A DNA stretch of 64,000 nt, taken from the NCBI RefSeq assembly GCF_014212055.1, contig NZ_JACJVO010000008.1, positions 121,923 through 185,922 of the forward strand. Direction: 5' to 3'. The notes below the pieces were generated by a model. That model ran no database searches. It worked only from the letters and a program-made list of their open reading frames with translations, and was not told where the DNA came from. Source of the stretch: Cohnella zeiphila. Lineage in GTDB: Bacteria > Bacillota > Bacilli > Paenibacillales > Paenibacillaceae. How positions within the stretch are numbered: position 1 is the stretch's first letter; each line of letters starts with the position of its first letter. Position numbers and translations under genes: made by a program. Positions 16,125 to 23,878 of this stretch are shown piece after piece.

Positions 16125-17327
16125 TTACTTCATCGGGAAGTTCTCCCAGGGCCACTTGTTTCTCTGTTGGCCTCGAATCGAATCCTCCGGGAAGCAGGCG
16201 TATTGAATATGAGTGCGGTTGCCGTATGCGTAGGCGACATGGATCATGCCGTCCCGCGATTGAATCAGCGTCGGATATTCGTAGCGGCGGTTGAACTTCC
16301 GGTTCGCTTCGCCGCAGTAATCGTCGCCGGTCTCCAAGTGCCGCATGTACGGCCACGTCTCTCCGCCGTCATCGGACAGGGCGATCGTGACCGGAACCCG
16401 CTCGTACGGCCACAAGGTGACGGACGGATCCTCGTTCGCGCTGCAATGATTGAAGACGATCGCGATCGCTCCGCTTTGCAATCGAATGGCGCGAAGGGAC
16501 GCATTGTTGTTGGGCAGCGTCGTGCACACGGGCTCGGACCAGCTCCGGCCGTAGTCGGCCGATTGGCCGACATAGATGCGGTCCGCGCTGCGGCTGCGGA
16601 AGAACGCCGACAGCCGGCCTTTTCCCCGCTCGACGATCGAGGCATGCACCCTTCCGCGACTGCCGGGAATGACGGTCTCCCGCCACGTCCGGCCTTCATC
16701 CGTCGATCGCCGGACGGCGCTGTAATCGCGACCGAACTGGCCGGTCTCGTCGAGGCTGCTGTACCAGACGGGGAACAGCCAGCTTCCGTCGGAGAGCACC
16801 GTGATCGGATGGCGCGCGAACGTCCCGGGGCGGTCGAACAAGGTGAACGGCTCGTCCCACGAATGCCCGCCGTCCCTTGAGATGCGGCAGCGGACAACCG
16901 ATGTGTGCTGCATGGCGAACGGCCCCTCGGCCTCCCCTTTTCGGAGTTTCTCTTGCCACTCCGGCAGAGTGCACCCTCTTGTCTCCATGGAAGTGTGCAT
17001 CAGCCACAGATCCCCGTTGGGGGCGACGAACAGGGACGGATTCTGGTCGGCTCGGGAGTAATCGTCCGACAGCCGAACGGGCCGGCTCCATTGCGCCGAC
17101 TCGGCGGCCAGCCGGGACATGTAAATTTTAATGTCTCCGGCCCCTTCGTCCGACCCGCCGAACCAGGCGCAGACGAGGTCGCCGTTCGCCAGCTCCGCCA
17201 ACGCCGGGGCGTGATTGGTCGGGCAATCGGTCGGAAGGCGCGCTTCGATCCGGTCGGATTCGGGATCCAGGCAGCAGCGTCCGTCGGTCAGAAAAGCTTG
17301 CAGATTGATAATCGCGGTTTGATCCAT
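16125..17327 (-). CDS. Sialidase-fold (BNR/Asp-box) exo-glycosidase-like protein, copy 1
   Basis: A 400-residue six-bladed propeller protein. Asp-box-like motifs are SRDGGHSW, STDEGRTW, SADYGRSW and SDDGGETW. It shares long segments with the protein at 28872-30059, including IPGSRGRVHAS and LPNNNAS, so the two are paralogues. There is no signal peptide, so it acts in the cytoplasm. The FRIP arginine motif of true sialidases is not obvious, so the substrate may be another acidic sugar. ATG 17327 has AGAGG upstream on the - strand; the longer frame lacks a site. It diverges from the iron-dependent dehydrogenase gene and shares its control region. Confidence 0.75.
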   Translation of the reverse strand: MDQTAIINLQAFLTDGRCCLDPESDRIEARLPTDCPTNHAPALAELANGDLVCAWFGGSDEGAGDIKIYMSRLAAESAQWSRPVRLSDDYSRADQNPSLFVAPNGDLWLMHTSMETRGCTLPEWQEKLRKGEAEGPFAMQHTSVVRCRISRDGGHSWDEPFTLFDRPGTFARHPITVLSDGSWLFPVWYSSLDETGQFGRDYSAVRRSTDEGRTWRETVIPGSRGRVHASIVERGKGRLSAFFRSRSADRIYVGQSADYGRSWSEPVCTTLPNNNASLRAIRLQSGAIAIVFNHCSANEDPSVTLWPYERVPVTIALSDDGGETWPYMRHLETGDDYCGEANRKFNRRYEYPTLIQSRDGMIHVAYAYGNRTHIQYACFPEDSIRGQQRNKWPWENFPMK

Positions 17328-17371
17328 GAGCGATTCGACCTCTTTCTGCGAAAATGGGGAACTCAAATGAT

Positions 17372-17425
17372 TGTTGAATAAAACAACAGGAATTATTATA
17401 ATGACGAATATCAACAAATTTGTTG
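17372..17425. promoter_or_regulatory. Divergent control region with two TGTTG/CAACA inverted repeats and a promoter
   Basis: A + strand sigma-A promoter is present: TTGAAT (17374-17379), 17 bases, TATAAT (17397-17402). TGTTG-N7-CAACA (17372-17388) overlaps its -35 box, and a perfect 14-bp palindrome built from CAACAAA and TTTGTTG lies at 17412-17425, just past the start site. The same half-site in both suggests one regulator between the sialidase-like and dehydrogenase genes. Confidence 0.5.
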
Positions 17426-17480
17426 CATTTTTAATCTCAAATTCAATTTATCATTCGTCAATTAGAGAGTCAACAGAAAT

Positions 17481-17501
17481 GATGTCCTAAAATTAAACAT
17501 C
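17481..17501. promoter_or_regulatory. Candidate operator 1 of the PrpR-like regulator
   Basis: GATGTcc-TAAAATTA-aaACATC is an imperfect 21-bp palindrome that matches 16 of 21 positions of the perfect palindrome at 20986-21006. It lies 18 bases upstream of the ribosome site of the iron-dependent dehydrogenase gene, whose operon encodes the regulator. Confidence 0.55.
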
Positions 17502-17531
17502 TCCACCAATCCAACTTCAGGAGGCGTCATG

Positions 17532-18701
17532 ATGTCTAATCTTCCTTATTCGTTCCAAACCGCCGCGCGCATCGTCGCCGGCAACGGCTCGCTTGATCGG
17601 CTTGCGGATCTGGTTCAAGGATGCGGCGAAGTGAAGAGGGCGCTCGTCATCGCGCAAAATTCCGCGGTTCGGCTCGGGTTCGCCGAGCGGATCGAAGCGC
17701 AGTTGAGGCAGGCGGGAATCGCATCCGAACGGCTGACCGGCATGATGAACGAGCCGACGGCGGACCATATCGGAGAGCTGCATGCCCGAATCAAGGAGAC
17801 GCCGTTCGACGTGTATATCGCCATCGGAGGAGGCAGCGTGCTGGATGCGGCGAAGATCTTGTCCGTGCTCCGGACGAATAAGGAACGCGTGGAGGAGATG
17901 GTCGGGACGGATCGGGTGAGGAAGCCGGGCGTTCCGACGGTTCTCATCCCGACGACGTCCGGCACGGGGTCCGAGGTAACGCCGAACGCGATCGTCACCT
18001 TCCCGGAGGAGGAGCTGAAGATCGGCGCCGTCAGCCGTCATTTGCTGCCGGCCGTCGCCCTGCTCGATCCGGAGCTGACGCTGGAGCTGCCGGGGCCGGT
18101 GACCGCGGCGACCGGCATGGACGCGTTCACGCACGCGTTGGAATCGTTCATCTCCAACAAGGCGAATCCGATCAGCGACATGTTCGCGCTGGAGGCGATG
18201 CGCAAAATTTCGGGAAGCATCGAGACGGCTTACCGCGAAGGCCGATCCTTGAAGGCGCGGGAGGATATGCTGATCGGCTCCATGTACGGCGGCATGGCGC
18301 TGACCGGTTCGGGAACCGCCGCCGTGCATGCGTTGGCCTATCCGCTGGGAGGCAAGTTCCACATTCCGCACGGGGTGGCGAACTCCATGCTGCTGCCTCA
18401 TGTGATGGCGTTTAATTATGACGCCATCGAGGAGAGGCTGGCGGAGGCGGCGACTGTCATGGGACTGCGGGAGGGCCGCGGCGCTTCCCGGACGGCGGCG
18501 GCCGAAGCGGTCATCGAGAAGATCGCCGAATGGACCAAAACGTTGGACATTCCGCAGCAGCTTGCCGCGTTCGGCGTACGGGAGGAGCATGTCCCGGAGC
18601 TGGCCGTCGCCGCCTCCAAAGTGACCCGGCTGCTGGATAACAATCCGAAGCCGCTCGATATCCCCCAGATCGAAGCTCTGTACCGGAAGCTGCTCGCATG
18701 A
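17532..18701 (+). CDS. Iron-containing alcohol dehydrogenase
   Basis: A 389-residue group III dehydrogenase. The N-terminal NAD domain has IGGGSVLDAAK and PTTSGTGSEVT; the metal-binding C-terminal domain has D and H in TGMDAFTHALE and His in HALAYPLGG and PHGVANSMLLPHV. Substrates are small alcohols or hydroxy acids, for example lactaldehyde, propanediol or 4-carbon hydroxy acids. AGGAGG at 17519-17524 is 7 bases from ATG 17532 and 4 from ATG 17529, so 17532 is preferred. The stop touches the regulator frame downstream, and both are probably one transcript. Confidence 0.88.
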   Translation: MSNLPYSFQTAARIVAGNGSLDRLADLVQGCGEVKRALVIAQNSAVRLGFAERIEAQLRQAGIASERLTGMMNEPTADHIGELHARIKETPFDVYIAIGGGSVLDAAKILSVLRTNKERVEEMVGTDRVRKPGVPTVLIPTTSGTGSEVTPNAIVTFPEEELKIGAVSRHLLPAVALLDPELTLELPGPVTAATGMDAFTHALESFISNKANPISDMFALEAMRKISGSIETAYREGRSLKAREDMLIGSMYGGMALTGSGTAAVHALAYPLGGKFHIPHGVANSMLLPHVMAFNYDAIEERLAEAATVMGLREGRGASRTAAAEAVIEKIAEWTKTLDIPQQLAAFGVREEHVPELAVAASKVTRLLDNNPKPLDIPQIEALYRKLLA

Positions 18702-18763
18702 CGATTGCATTTTGGTCCGACATCGGCTATGATCTGTGTAAAATTGCAACAGAAGGTGTCGAG

Positions 18764-20560
18764 ATGAAAATCAAAGCACTGGTCGTCGCGCCCTACGAAG
18801 GGTTGATCGAGCTGATCAACCAACTCTCTTCCGAGCTGCCGGAATTCGAGATCACGTCGGTTCTGGGGGATCTGTCCGAAGGGCTTCACGTGTTCAAGGA
18901 GCGTTACGTTCATAAGGAATTCGACGTGGTCATCAGCCGGGGCGGCACGGCGGCTCTGCTGCGCGAGCACATCTCGGCTCCCGTCGTGGACATCCAGGTG
19001 TCCGGGTTCGATATTTTGCGCATGCTGACGCTGCTGAAGGGCTACCGGTCGAAGATCAAGATGATCGGGTTCCCGAACGTCATTCAAGGCTTCGCGGCGG
19101 TGTCCAGCCTTATGAACGTGGAAATTCCGTACGCGGAAATCCACCACGAGGATGAAGTGGAAGCGATCGTGAAGAGGGCCAAGGAGGAAGGGGTCATCGT
19201 CGTCGTCGGCGACAACGTCACCGCCCGCCTTGCCAACGAATGGGGGATGCAGGGCGTGCTTATCACGTCCGGCCGCGAATCGGTAATGGATGCGTTCCGC
19301 ACGGCCAAGCAATTGTGCAAGGTGCTTCGCGCGGCGAAGATTCGCAATTCGGTGTACGGAACGCTGCTGGACCAGGTGGAAGAGGGCTTCGCCATGGTGG
19401 ACGAGGACGGCGGCTTGACCTACGCCAATCGGGCTTTCAAGAAGCTGCTCCAACTTCCGGAGACGGAAATCGAGGTGAATTCGATATTTGCGGCCCATCC
19501 TTTTTTTCGGGAATTCGTTCGCTTCACCCAAGAACGTCCGGCTCCGGCGATTCCCGTTCTGTACGAGACCGAGCGCAAGCTGGCTGTCGCCGCGTCGGAG
19601 GTCGAATCGCTGCCGGGATGCCATCTGATCAAGCTGCAGGAGTTCAAGAGCGTCTCCGGCGAGATTTATGTCATTTATCATAAGAAAAGCAGCCATCATT
19701 CCTTTCCCCAAATCATTATGACCGGAGAAGCGTTCCGGGATGCGCGCCTAACGGCGGAGAGGCGGTTCGAAGCGGGGCTGCCCGTCGCCGTTTACGGCGA
19801 AATGGGCAGCGGCAAAATGCTCTTCATGCATATGCTCTACCAATCGGAGCGCTATCCGGACGGAAGTCTGGCCGAGATCGTCATCCAGGGCGGCGGCGAG
19901 GAGACGTGCGGCTATCTGCAGCGCCTGCTGCAGAGCGTTCGGCCGGGGGCGCTGGCGTATATTCGCGGACTGGAGAAGGTTCCCGTCCCGATGCAGCGCA
20001 AGCTGATCCCGCTCATCAAGAAGGCGAGGGGCAGGCTCGTCTTCTCGTTCGTCCAGGATCCGAAGCGGCTCAAGGACGAACTGCTGCTGGACGCGAAAAT
20101 GTACGACCTGCTGGCCGAAGACATCGTGTTCCTCTCCCCGCTGCGCGAGAACGTCCGCTATTTCGAGGAGCTCGTCCGCACGTTTATCGTCCAATACAAC
20201 GAGAAGTACGGCAAGCAGGTGGTCGGCGTGCGGCCGAAGGTGCTGGACGCTTTGCGCTCCCACCCGTGGAGGGGGAATTTCATCGAGCTCAAGGAAATGA
20301 CCGAGCAATTCGTCCGCAGCGCCACGGGAGAATACATCGAGGAGGATGCGCTCGGCATTCTGGGGAATTCCTCCGTCGTCGGCTGGTCCGAAGGGCCGGC
20401 GGACACGAAGCGGATCAACATCCATCAGCCGCTGGAGGAGATCGAGCGGGATATTATCCGGATGGTGATGGAAGAGGAGAACATGAACCAGTCCAAGGCG
20501 GCGAAGCGGCTCAAGATCAACCGCGCCACGCTTTGGCGGAAGCTGAAGGAAGAGAAGTAA
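18764..20560 (+). CDS. PrpR-N/PAS/AAA+ regulator lacking the sigma-54 contact loop
   Basis: A 598-residue regulator. Residues 1-175 resemble the PrpR N-terminal sensor (VVISRGGTAALLREH, VDIQVSGFDILRML), residues 190-300 a PAS-like domain (LDQVEEGFAMVDEDGGLTYAN), and residues 325-535 a degenerate AAA+ domain. A Fis-type helix-turn-helix ends the protein (NQSKAAKRLKINRATLWRKL). Walker A is present (GEMGSGK, residue 345), but the GAFTGA loop and its flanks are missing and the Walker B acidic pair is replaced (GALAYIRGLE). It therefore probably does not activate sigma-54 polymerase and should work at sigma-A promoters. ATG 18764 has AAGGTG upstream and fits the family start; ATG 18698 overlaps the previous stop. 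It sits between the dehydrogenase and the importer it is likely to control. Confidence 0.85.
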   Translation: MKIKALVVAPYEGLIELINQLSSELPEFEITSVLGDLSEGLHVFKERYVHKEFDVVISRGGTAALLREHISAPVVDIQVSGFDILRMLTLLKGYRSKIKMIGFPNVIQGFAAVSSLMNVEIPYAEIHHEDEVEAIVKRAKEEGVIVVVGDNVTARLANEWGMQGVLITSGRESVMDAFRTAKQLCKVLRAAKIRNSVYGTLLDQVEEGFAMVDEDGGLTYANRAFKKLLQLPETEIEVNSIFAAHPFFREFVRFTQERPAPAIPVLYETERKLAVAASEVESLPGCHLIKLQEFKSVSGEIYVIYHKKSSHHSFPQIIMTGEAFRDARLTAERRFEAGLPVAVYGEMGSGKMLFMHMLYQSERYPDGSLAEIVIQGGGEETCGYLQRLLQSVRPGALAYIRGLEKVPVPMQRKLIPLIKKARGRLVFSFVQDPKRLKDELLLDAKMYDLLAEDIVFLSPLRENVRYFEELVRTFIVQYNEKYGKQVVGVRPKVLDALRSHPWRGNFIELKEMTEQFVRSATGEYIEEDALGILGNSSVVGWSEGPADTKRINIHQPLEEIERDIIRMVMEEENMNQSKAAKRLKINRATLWRKLKEEK

Positions 20561-20577
20561 CGCAAGGAAGAAGCGCG

Positions 20578-20606
20578 GCGCAGCCCCTCGGGGCTGCGCT
20601 TTTTTT
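20578..20606 (+). terminator. Terminator after the PrpR-like regulator
   Basis: GCGCAGCCC and GGGCTGCGC pair around CTCG, followed by seven T. Confidence 0.9.
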
Positions 20607-20664
20607 CTGGGGGCAGGACCCCCACTGTGATCGACCGACCGCTCGCTCGGTTATTGCGGTTTTC

Positions 20665-20741
20665 TAACAAATCTAAAAATCCTTATTCCTCTCCGCAGAC
20701 ATCGTTTGGGATTTTAACGAATCGAAGAAACCTTATTTGCC
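20665..20741 (+). repeat. 27-bp dispersed element, two + copies
   Basis: Copy a at 20665 reads TAACAAATC-N7-CCTTATTCC, and copy b at 20715-20741 reads TAACGAATC-N7-CCTTATTTGCC. The same 9+7+11 layout recurs at 62125-62307. Confidence 0.65.
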
Positions 20742-20770
20742 CTTTAGGGCATGAATCGCAGCGGCTTTTC

Positions 20771-20847
20771 GCCGCTTAGGGTTTATACGATTCGTTACGT
20801 CCGGCTATCCTTCGATATTGCCGGAATAAGGTCGCGTGGATTCGTTA
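20771..20847 (-). repeat. 27-bp dispersed element, two inverted copies
   Basis: On the - strand, 20771-20797 reads TAACGAATC-N7-CCCTAAGCGGC (a diverged copy) and 20823-20847 reads TAACGAATC-N7-CCTTATTCC. The second is very close to the copy at 62175. Confidence 0.6.
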
Positions 20848-20985
20848 GCCGCGCCTTCACCGGACACTCACGCCGGAGGCCCGGGTTCATCGTGTCCGCA
20901 ATTCGGTCCGAAACCCGCTGCCATTCCCGGCAGATCGGCGTTCGAAGCGCGAAAGACGTATGAATAGACGAATTTGTGCGGAAAT

Positions 20986-21006
20986 AATGTTTAAAAATTA
21001 AACATT
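20986..21006. promoter_or_regulatory. Candidate operator 2 of the PrpR-like regulator (perfect 21-bp palindrome)
   Basis: AATGTTTAA, AAA, TTAAACATT: two perfect 9-base arms around a 3-base spacer. Its centre lies about 80 bases upstream of the start site implied by the TATGAT box at 21063-21068. That is an activator-like position for the importer operon starting at 21233. Confidence 0.6.
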
Positions 21007-21062
21007 AAATTGTGGAAAACCAAATAACCTCCCCAAATTATAAAAATACTGTTGCTTTTTGA

Positions 21063-21199
21063 TATGATGTGTTGTAGATTCTAAATGTAAGCGATACGCA
21101 TTTCTCCAAACAACAAGCATTCAGGAGGAATGAGTTGAATTTTTAGGCAGAACATCCCTGTAAGCCGATTTTTATCACGTCTTATGTAAGCGTTTTAAC
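21063..21199 (+). promoter_or_regulatory. Promoter and leader region of the second importer, with two cre-like motifs
   Basis: TATGAT (21063-21068) is the best -10 box and has no -35 partner. Two sites resembling the CcpA cre consensus with one mismatch each lie downstream: ATGTAAGCGATACGCA (21085-21100) and ATGTAAGCGTTTTAAC (21184-21199). They could give carbon catabolite repression by blocking elongation, or be bound by another LacI-type protein. Confidence 0.35.
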
Positions 21200-21232
21200 C
21201 TACATTACGAGTCACTAGGGGGAAAACGATTC

Positions 21233-22822
21233 ATGAATTGGAAACCGGTTATGAAGGGCACGCCCGTTCTCGCTTTGGCCGTCGCTTTGTCCGCTTGCAG
21301 CGGGAGCGGGGGGAACTCGGGCTCGACCGCATCTCCTTCCTCGAGCGGCGCGGCAAGCGGTTCGGCCTCGTCCGGCGGCAGCTTCTCGTTCTCCTACATG
21401 ATGGCCGCCAAGTACAACAACTGGCTCAAGGATCTGGCTTGGTACCCGGAGCTGCTCAAGGAGACCAACACCCAGGTGAATCTGGTCGACGGCGGCCAGG
21501 ACGACGCCGACTACAGCAAGAACCTCGATCTGAAGATCGGCTCCGGCGAGTTCCCGGACGCGGGAATCGTATCGCTCAGTCAAGCGGAAGTGTACGGCAA
21601 GCAGGGCGCATTTATGGATTTGAAACCGCTGATCGACAAGGAAGCGCCGAATATTAAGGCGTTCCTGGAACAGAATCCGGACTACGCCAACCTGGTTACC
21701 GACAAGGACGGCCACATTTACGGCTTGATGCAGGAGTATCCGACGATCTCGAGCGTCACGCTCTACCGTTCGGACATGTTCAAGAAGGCCGGCATTACGC
21801 AGAACCCGACGACGATCCAGGAGTTCACGGACGATCTGAAGAAGCTGCAGGAAGCGTACAAGAGCACCCAAAACTTCTATCCGTTCACCGGCCGCGACGG
21901 CTTCATCCGGTATACGGAAGCGTTTGACGCGGGCGACAAGATCGACGCGGACGGGAAGGTTCACGGCATCTACAACCTCGGTGCCGGCTACGATCTCTAC
22001 AGCCCGGGCTTCAAGCAGCTGATCGAATGGTACATTTCGCTCTACAAAGATAAGCTGATCGATCCGGAATGGGTGGCCGGCACGCAGACCGAGGATTCCT
22101 GGCAGACGAAGATGCTGACCGGCAAGGGCGCGGTGTCCGACGACTTCTTCACGCGTCCGGCTTGGCTCATGAGCAACGGCGGGCCGAAGAACGATCCGAA
22201 CTACGACATTCAGGTCATGCTTCCGTTCAAAACCCAGGACGGGCAGCAAAGCAAGCGTCCCGTTTACCCGACGCTTCGCACGGACCGCGTCATCGTCATC
22301 AATCCGAAATCGAAGGCCAAGGCGGACGGCATCATCAAGTTCATGGACTACGTCTTCTCCGAGAAAGGCCGCCAGCTGATGGACTACGGCGTCGAAGGAA
22401 CGACTTCTAAAGACGAGAACGGCAAAAAGACGTTCATCACCGACTTCTCCGTAGAAGCCGCGAAGCCGCTCGGCACGACCAACAACGGGGTATATCAGGA
22501 CCGCCTGACGTTCCCCGCGCCGGTGGACAACGACGCTTACTACGATTTCCTTGACAAACTGACCAAATCGTACGCGAAAAATTACTTCGACAACTATGCC
22601 CAAGTGTTCCCGACCCTGAAGTACGACGCGGACCAATTGAAGGAAAGAACGAATCTGCTGGCCAAGGTGCAGCCGGCTCTCGACTCGAACATCGTCAAGT
22701 TCGTCACCGGCGCGCGCAGCATGTCCGAATGGGACTCGTTCTTAAGCGAAATGGAGCAAGCCGGCTACAAGCAGATCGTGGACATCGATCAAGCGGCTTA
22801 CGACGCGATGAAGCAGCAATAA
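21233..22822 (+). CDS. Carbohydrate ABC transporter, extracellular solute-binding lipoprotein
   Basis: A 529-residue lipoprotein with a signal peptide and the lipobox ALSAC (Cys near residue 22), then a Ser/Gly-rich linker. The mature domain is of the long oligosaccharide-binding type, with typical features such as the PTLRTDRVIVINPKSK region and the C-terminal TGARSMSEWDSFLSEM. It lacks the DPDGDGK calcium loop found in the two other long binding proteins of this window. ATG 21233 follows AGGGGGA. A stem-loop at 22829-22867 separates it from the permeases. The neighbouring kinase and aldolase suggest an acid sugar or an oligosaccharide containing one. Confidence 0.9.
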   Translation: MNWKPVMKGTPVLALAVALSACSGSGGNSGSTASPSSSGAASGSASSGGSFSFSYMMAAKYNNWLKDLAWYPELLKETNTQVNLVDGGQDDADYSKNLDLKIGSGEFPDAGIVSLSQAEVYGKQGAFMDLKPLIDKEAPNIKAFLEQNPDYANLVTDKDGHIYGLMQEYPTISSVTLYRSDMFKKAGITQNPTTIQEFTDDLKKLQEAYKSTQNFYPFTGRDGFIRYTEAFDAGDKIDADGKVHGIYNLGAGYDLYSPGFKQLIEWYISLYKDKLIDPEWVAGTQTEDSWQTKMLTGKGAVSDDFFTRPAWLMSNGGPKNDPNYDIQVMLPFKTQDGQQSKRPVYPTLRTDRVIVINPKSKAKADGIIKFMDYVFSEKGRQLMDYGVEGTTSKDENGKKTFITDFSVEAAKPLGTTNNGVYQDRLTFPAPVDNDAYYDFLDKLTKSYAKNYFDNYAQVFPTLKYDADQLKERTNLLAKVQPALDSNIVKFVTGARSMSEWDSFLSEMEQAGYKQIVDIDQAAYDAMKQQ

Positions 22823-22828
22823 GCGGCG

Positions 22829-22867
22829 GCATCTCCTCTCATCCCGCAGCGGATGGGGAGGAGATGC
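22829..22867 (+). other. Stem-loop between binding-protein and permease genes
   Basis: GCATCTCCTC pairs with GAGGAGATGC, and inside it TCATCC pairs with GGATGG around CGCAGC. There is no T-run. It stands in the same place as the stem-loop at 5061-5097 of the first importer. Confidence 0.65.
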
Positions 22868-22894
22868 TAAATCCGGCTCAAAGGGTGGATGATG

Positions 22895-23866
22895 ATGAGC
22901 GCACAATCCAGAGCAACCTCCGTCGTCCGGATGAAGGACGGGAGCAGGCCAAGAAAAAGCTGGCTGAAGCAAATCTGGGGACTGAAGATCCTCTATCTGA
23001 TTTTGCTCCCGGGTCTGATCCAGATGCTGCTTTTCAAGCTGCTGCCGCTGTTCGGACTCGTGATCGCCTTTCAGGATTACAGCGTGTTCAACGGAATTTT
23101 GCATAGCGATTGGGTAGGGTTCAAGAACTTCGCCGCCTTCCTGCACGACGACTACTTCTGGAGGCTGGTTCGCAATACGCTTTTGCTCGCTCTGTTCAAT
23201 CTCTTGTTCGTGTTCCCGATCCCGGTCATTTTCGCTTTGTTCCTGAACGAGATTCGCGTCCGGGCCGTCAAACGGTTCGTGCAGACGCTGAGCTTCTTTC
23301 CTTATTTCATTTCGTCGGCCGTCATGGTCAGCATCCTGTACCGGCTGCTGTCGCCCCAGGGCGGGCTGGTCAACGAGGTTCTGAATTCGTTCGGCATCCA
23401 ATCCGTGTTTTTCATGGCCGATCCGAACTGGTTCCGCCCGTTATATGTGGCGCTCAACGTATGGCAGCTGTTCGGGTATAACGCCATTATTTATTTGGCC
23501 GCCATGACGAGCATCGACCCGAACCTGTACGAGGCGGCGGAGATGGACGGCGCGAGCCGTTGGCAGCGGATATTCAGGGTCACCCTTCCTTCGATACGGG
23601 GAACGATCGTCGTCATGTTCATCCTGGCGATCGGACAAATCTTGACGGTGGACCTCGACAAGATCCTGCTGATGTACAATCCCAGCGTGTACGATACCGC
23701 GGACGTCATTCAAAGCTACGTGTACCGGCAAGCGTTCGCCAGCGGAGGGTTTCCGAATTACAGCTTCGGCGCCGCCGTCGGCCTCATGCAGTCCGTGCTC
23801 GCTTTTGTTCTGGTCATGGGGGCGAACCGATTCTCGAAAAAATTTACCGAGTCCAGCTTGTTCTAG
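22895..23866 (+). CDS. Sugar ABC transporter permease (LplB type)
   Basis: A 323-residue membrane protein with a cytoplasmic N-terminal tail of about 35 residues and about six transmembrane helices. The EAA loop (YEAAEMDGASRWQRIFRVTLP) precedes the fifth helix. The ribosome site AAGGGTGG (22881-22888) touches ATG 22889 but is well spaced for ATG 22895, so 22895 is preferred. It pairs with the next gene. Confidence 0.9.
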   Translation: MSAQSRATSVVRMKDGSRPRKSWLKQIWGLKILYLILLPGLIQMLLFKLLPLFGLVIAFQDYSVFNGILHSDWVGFKNFAAFLHDDYFWRLVRNTLLLALFNLLFVFPIPVIFALFLNEIRVRAVKRFVQTLSFFPYFISSAVMVSILYRLLSPQGGLVNEVLNSFGIQSVFFMADPNWFRPLYVALNVWQLFGYNAIIYLAAMTSIDPNLYEAAEMDGASRWQRIFRVTLPSIRGTIVVMFILAIGQILTVDLDKILLMYNPSVYDTADVIQSYVYRQAFASGGFPNYSFGAAVGLMQSVLAFVLVMGANRFSKKFTESSLF

Positions 23867-23878
23867 GAGGCGGCGAAA

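Larger units (their letters stand above)
20607..20985. other. Non-coding stretch with dispersed repeats
   Basis: No gene is credible here. The + frame at 20751-20963 is short, has no ribosome site and crosses the repeats. The stretch holds four copies of a 27-bp element (see the repeat entries). Two of them, in opposite orientation, form a long hairpin with the stem TAACGAATCG/CGATTCGTTA at 20715-20724 and 20788-20797. Confidence 0.6.

Noticed and set aside
20751..20963. + strand frame of 70 codons in the intergenic region
   Set aside because: It spans repeated hairpin elements, has no ribosome site and looks non-coding.
17400..21060. Sigma-54 (-24/-12) promoters expected next to a PrpR-type regulator
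   Set aside because: No TGGCAC-N5-TTGC arrangement was found by eye before 17532 or 21233. TTGCATT at 17423 and TTGCTTT at 21052 lack the -24 GG at the right distance.
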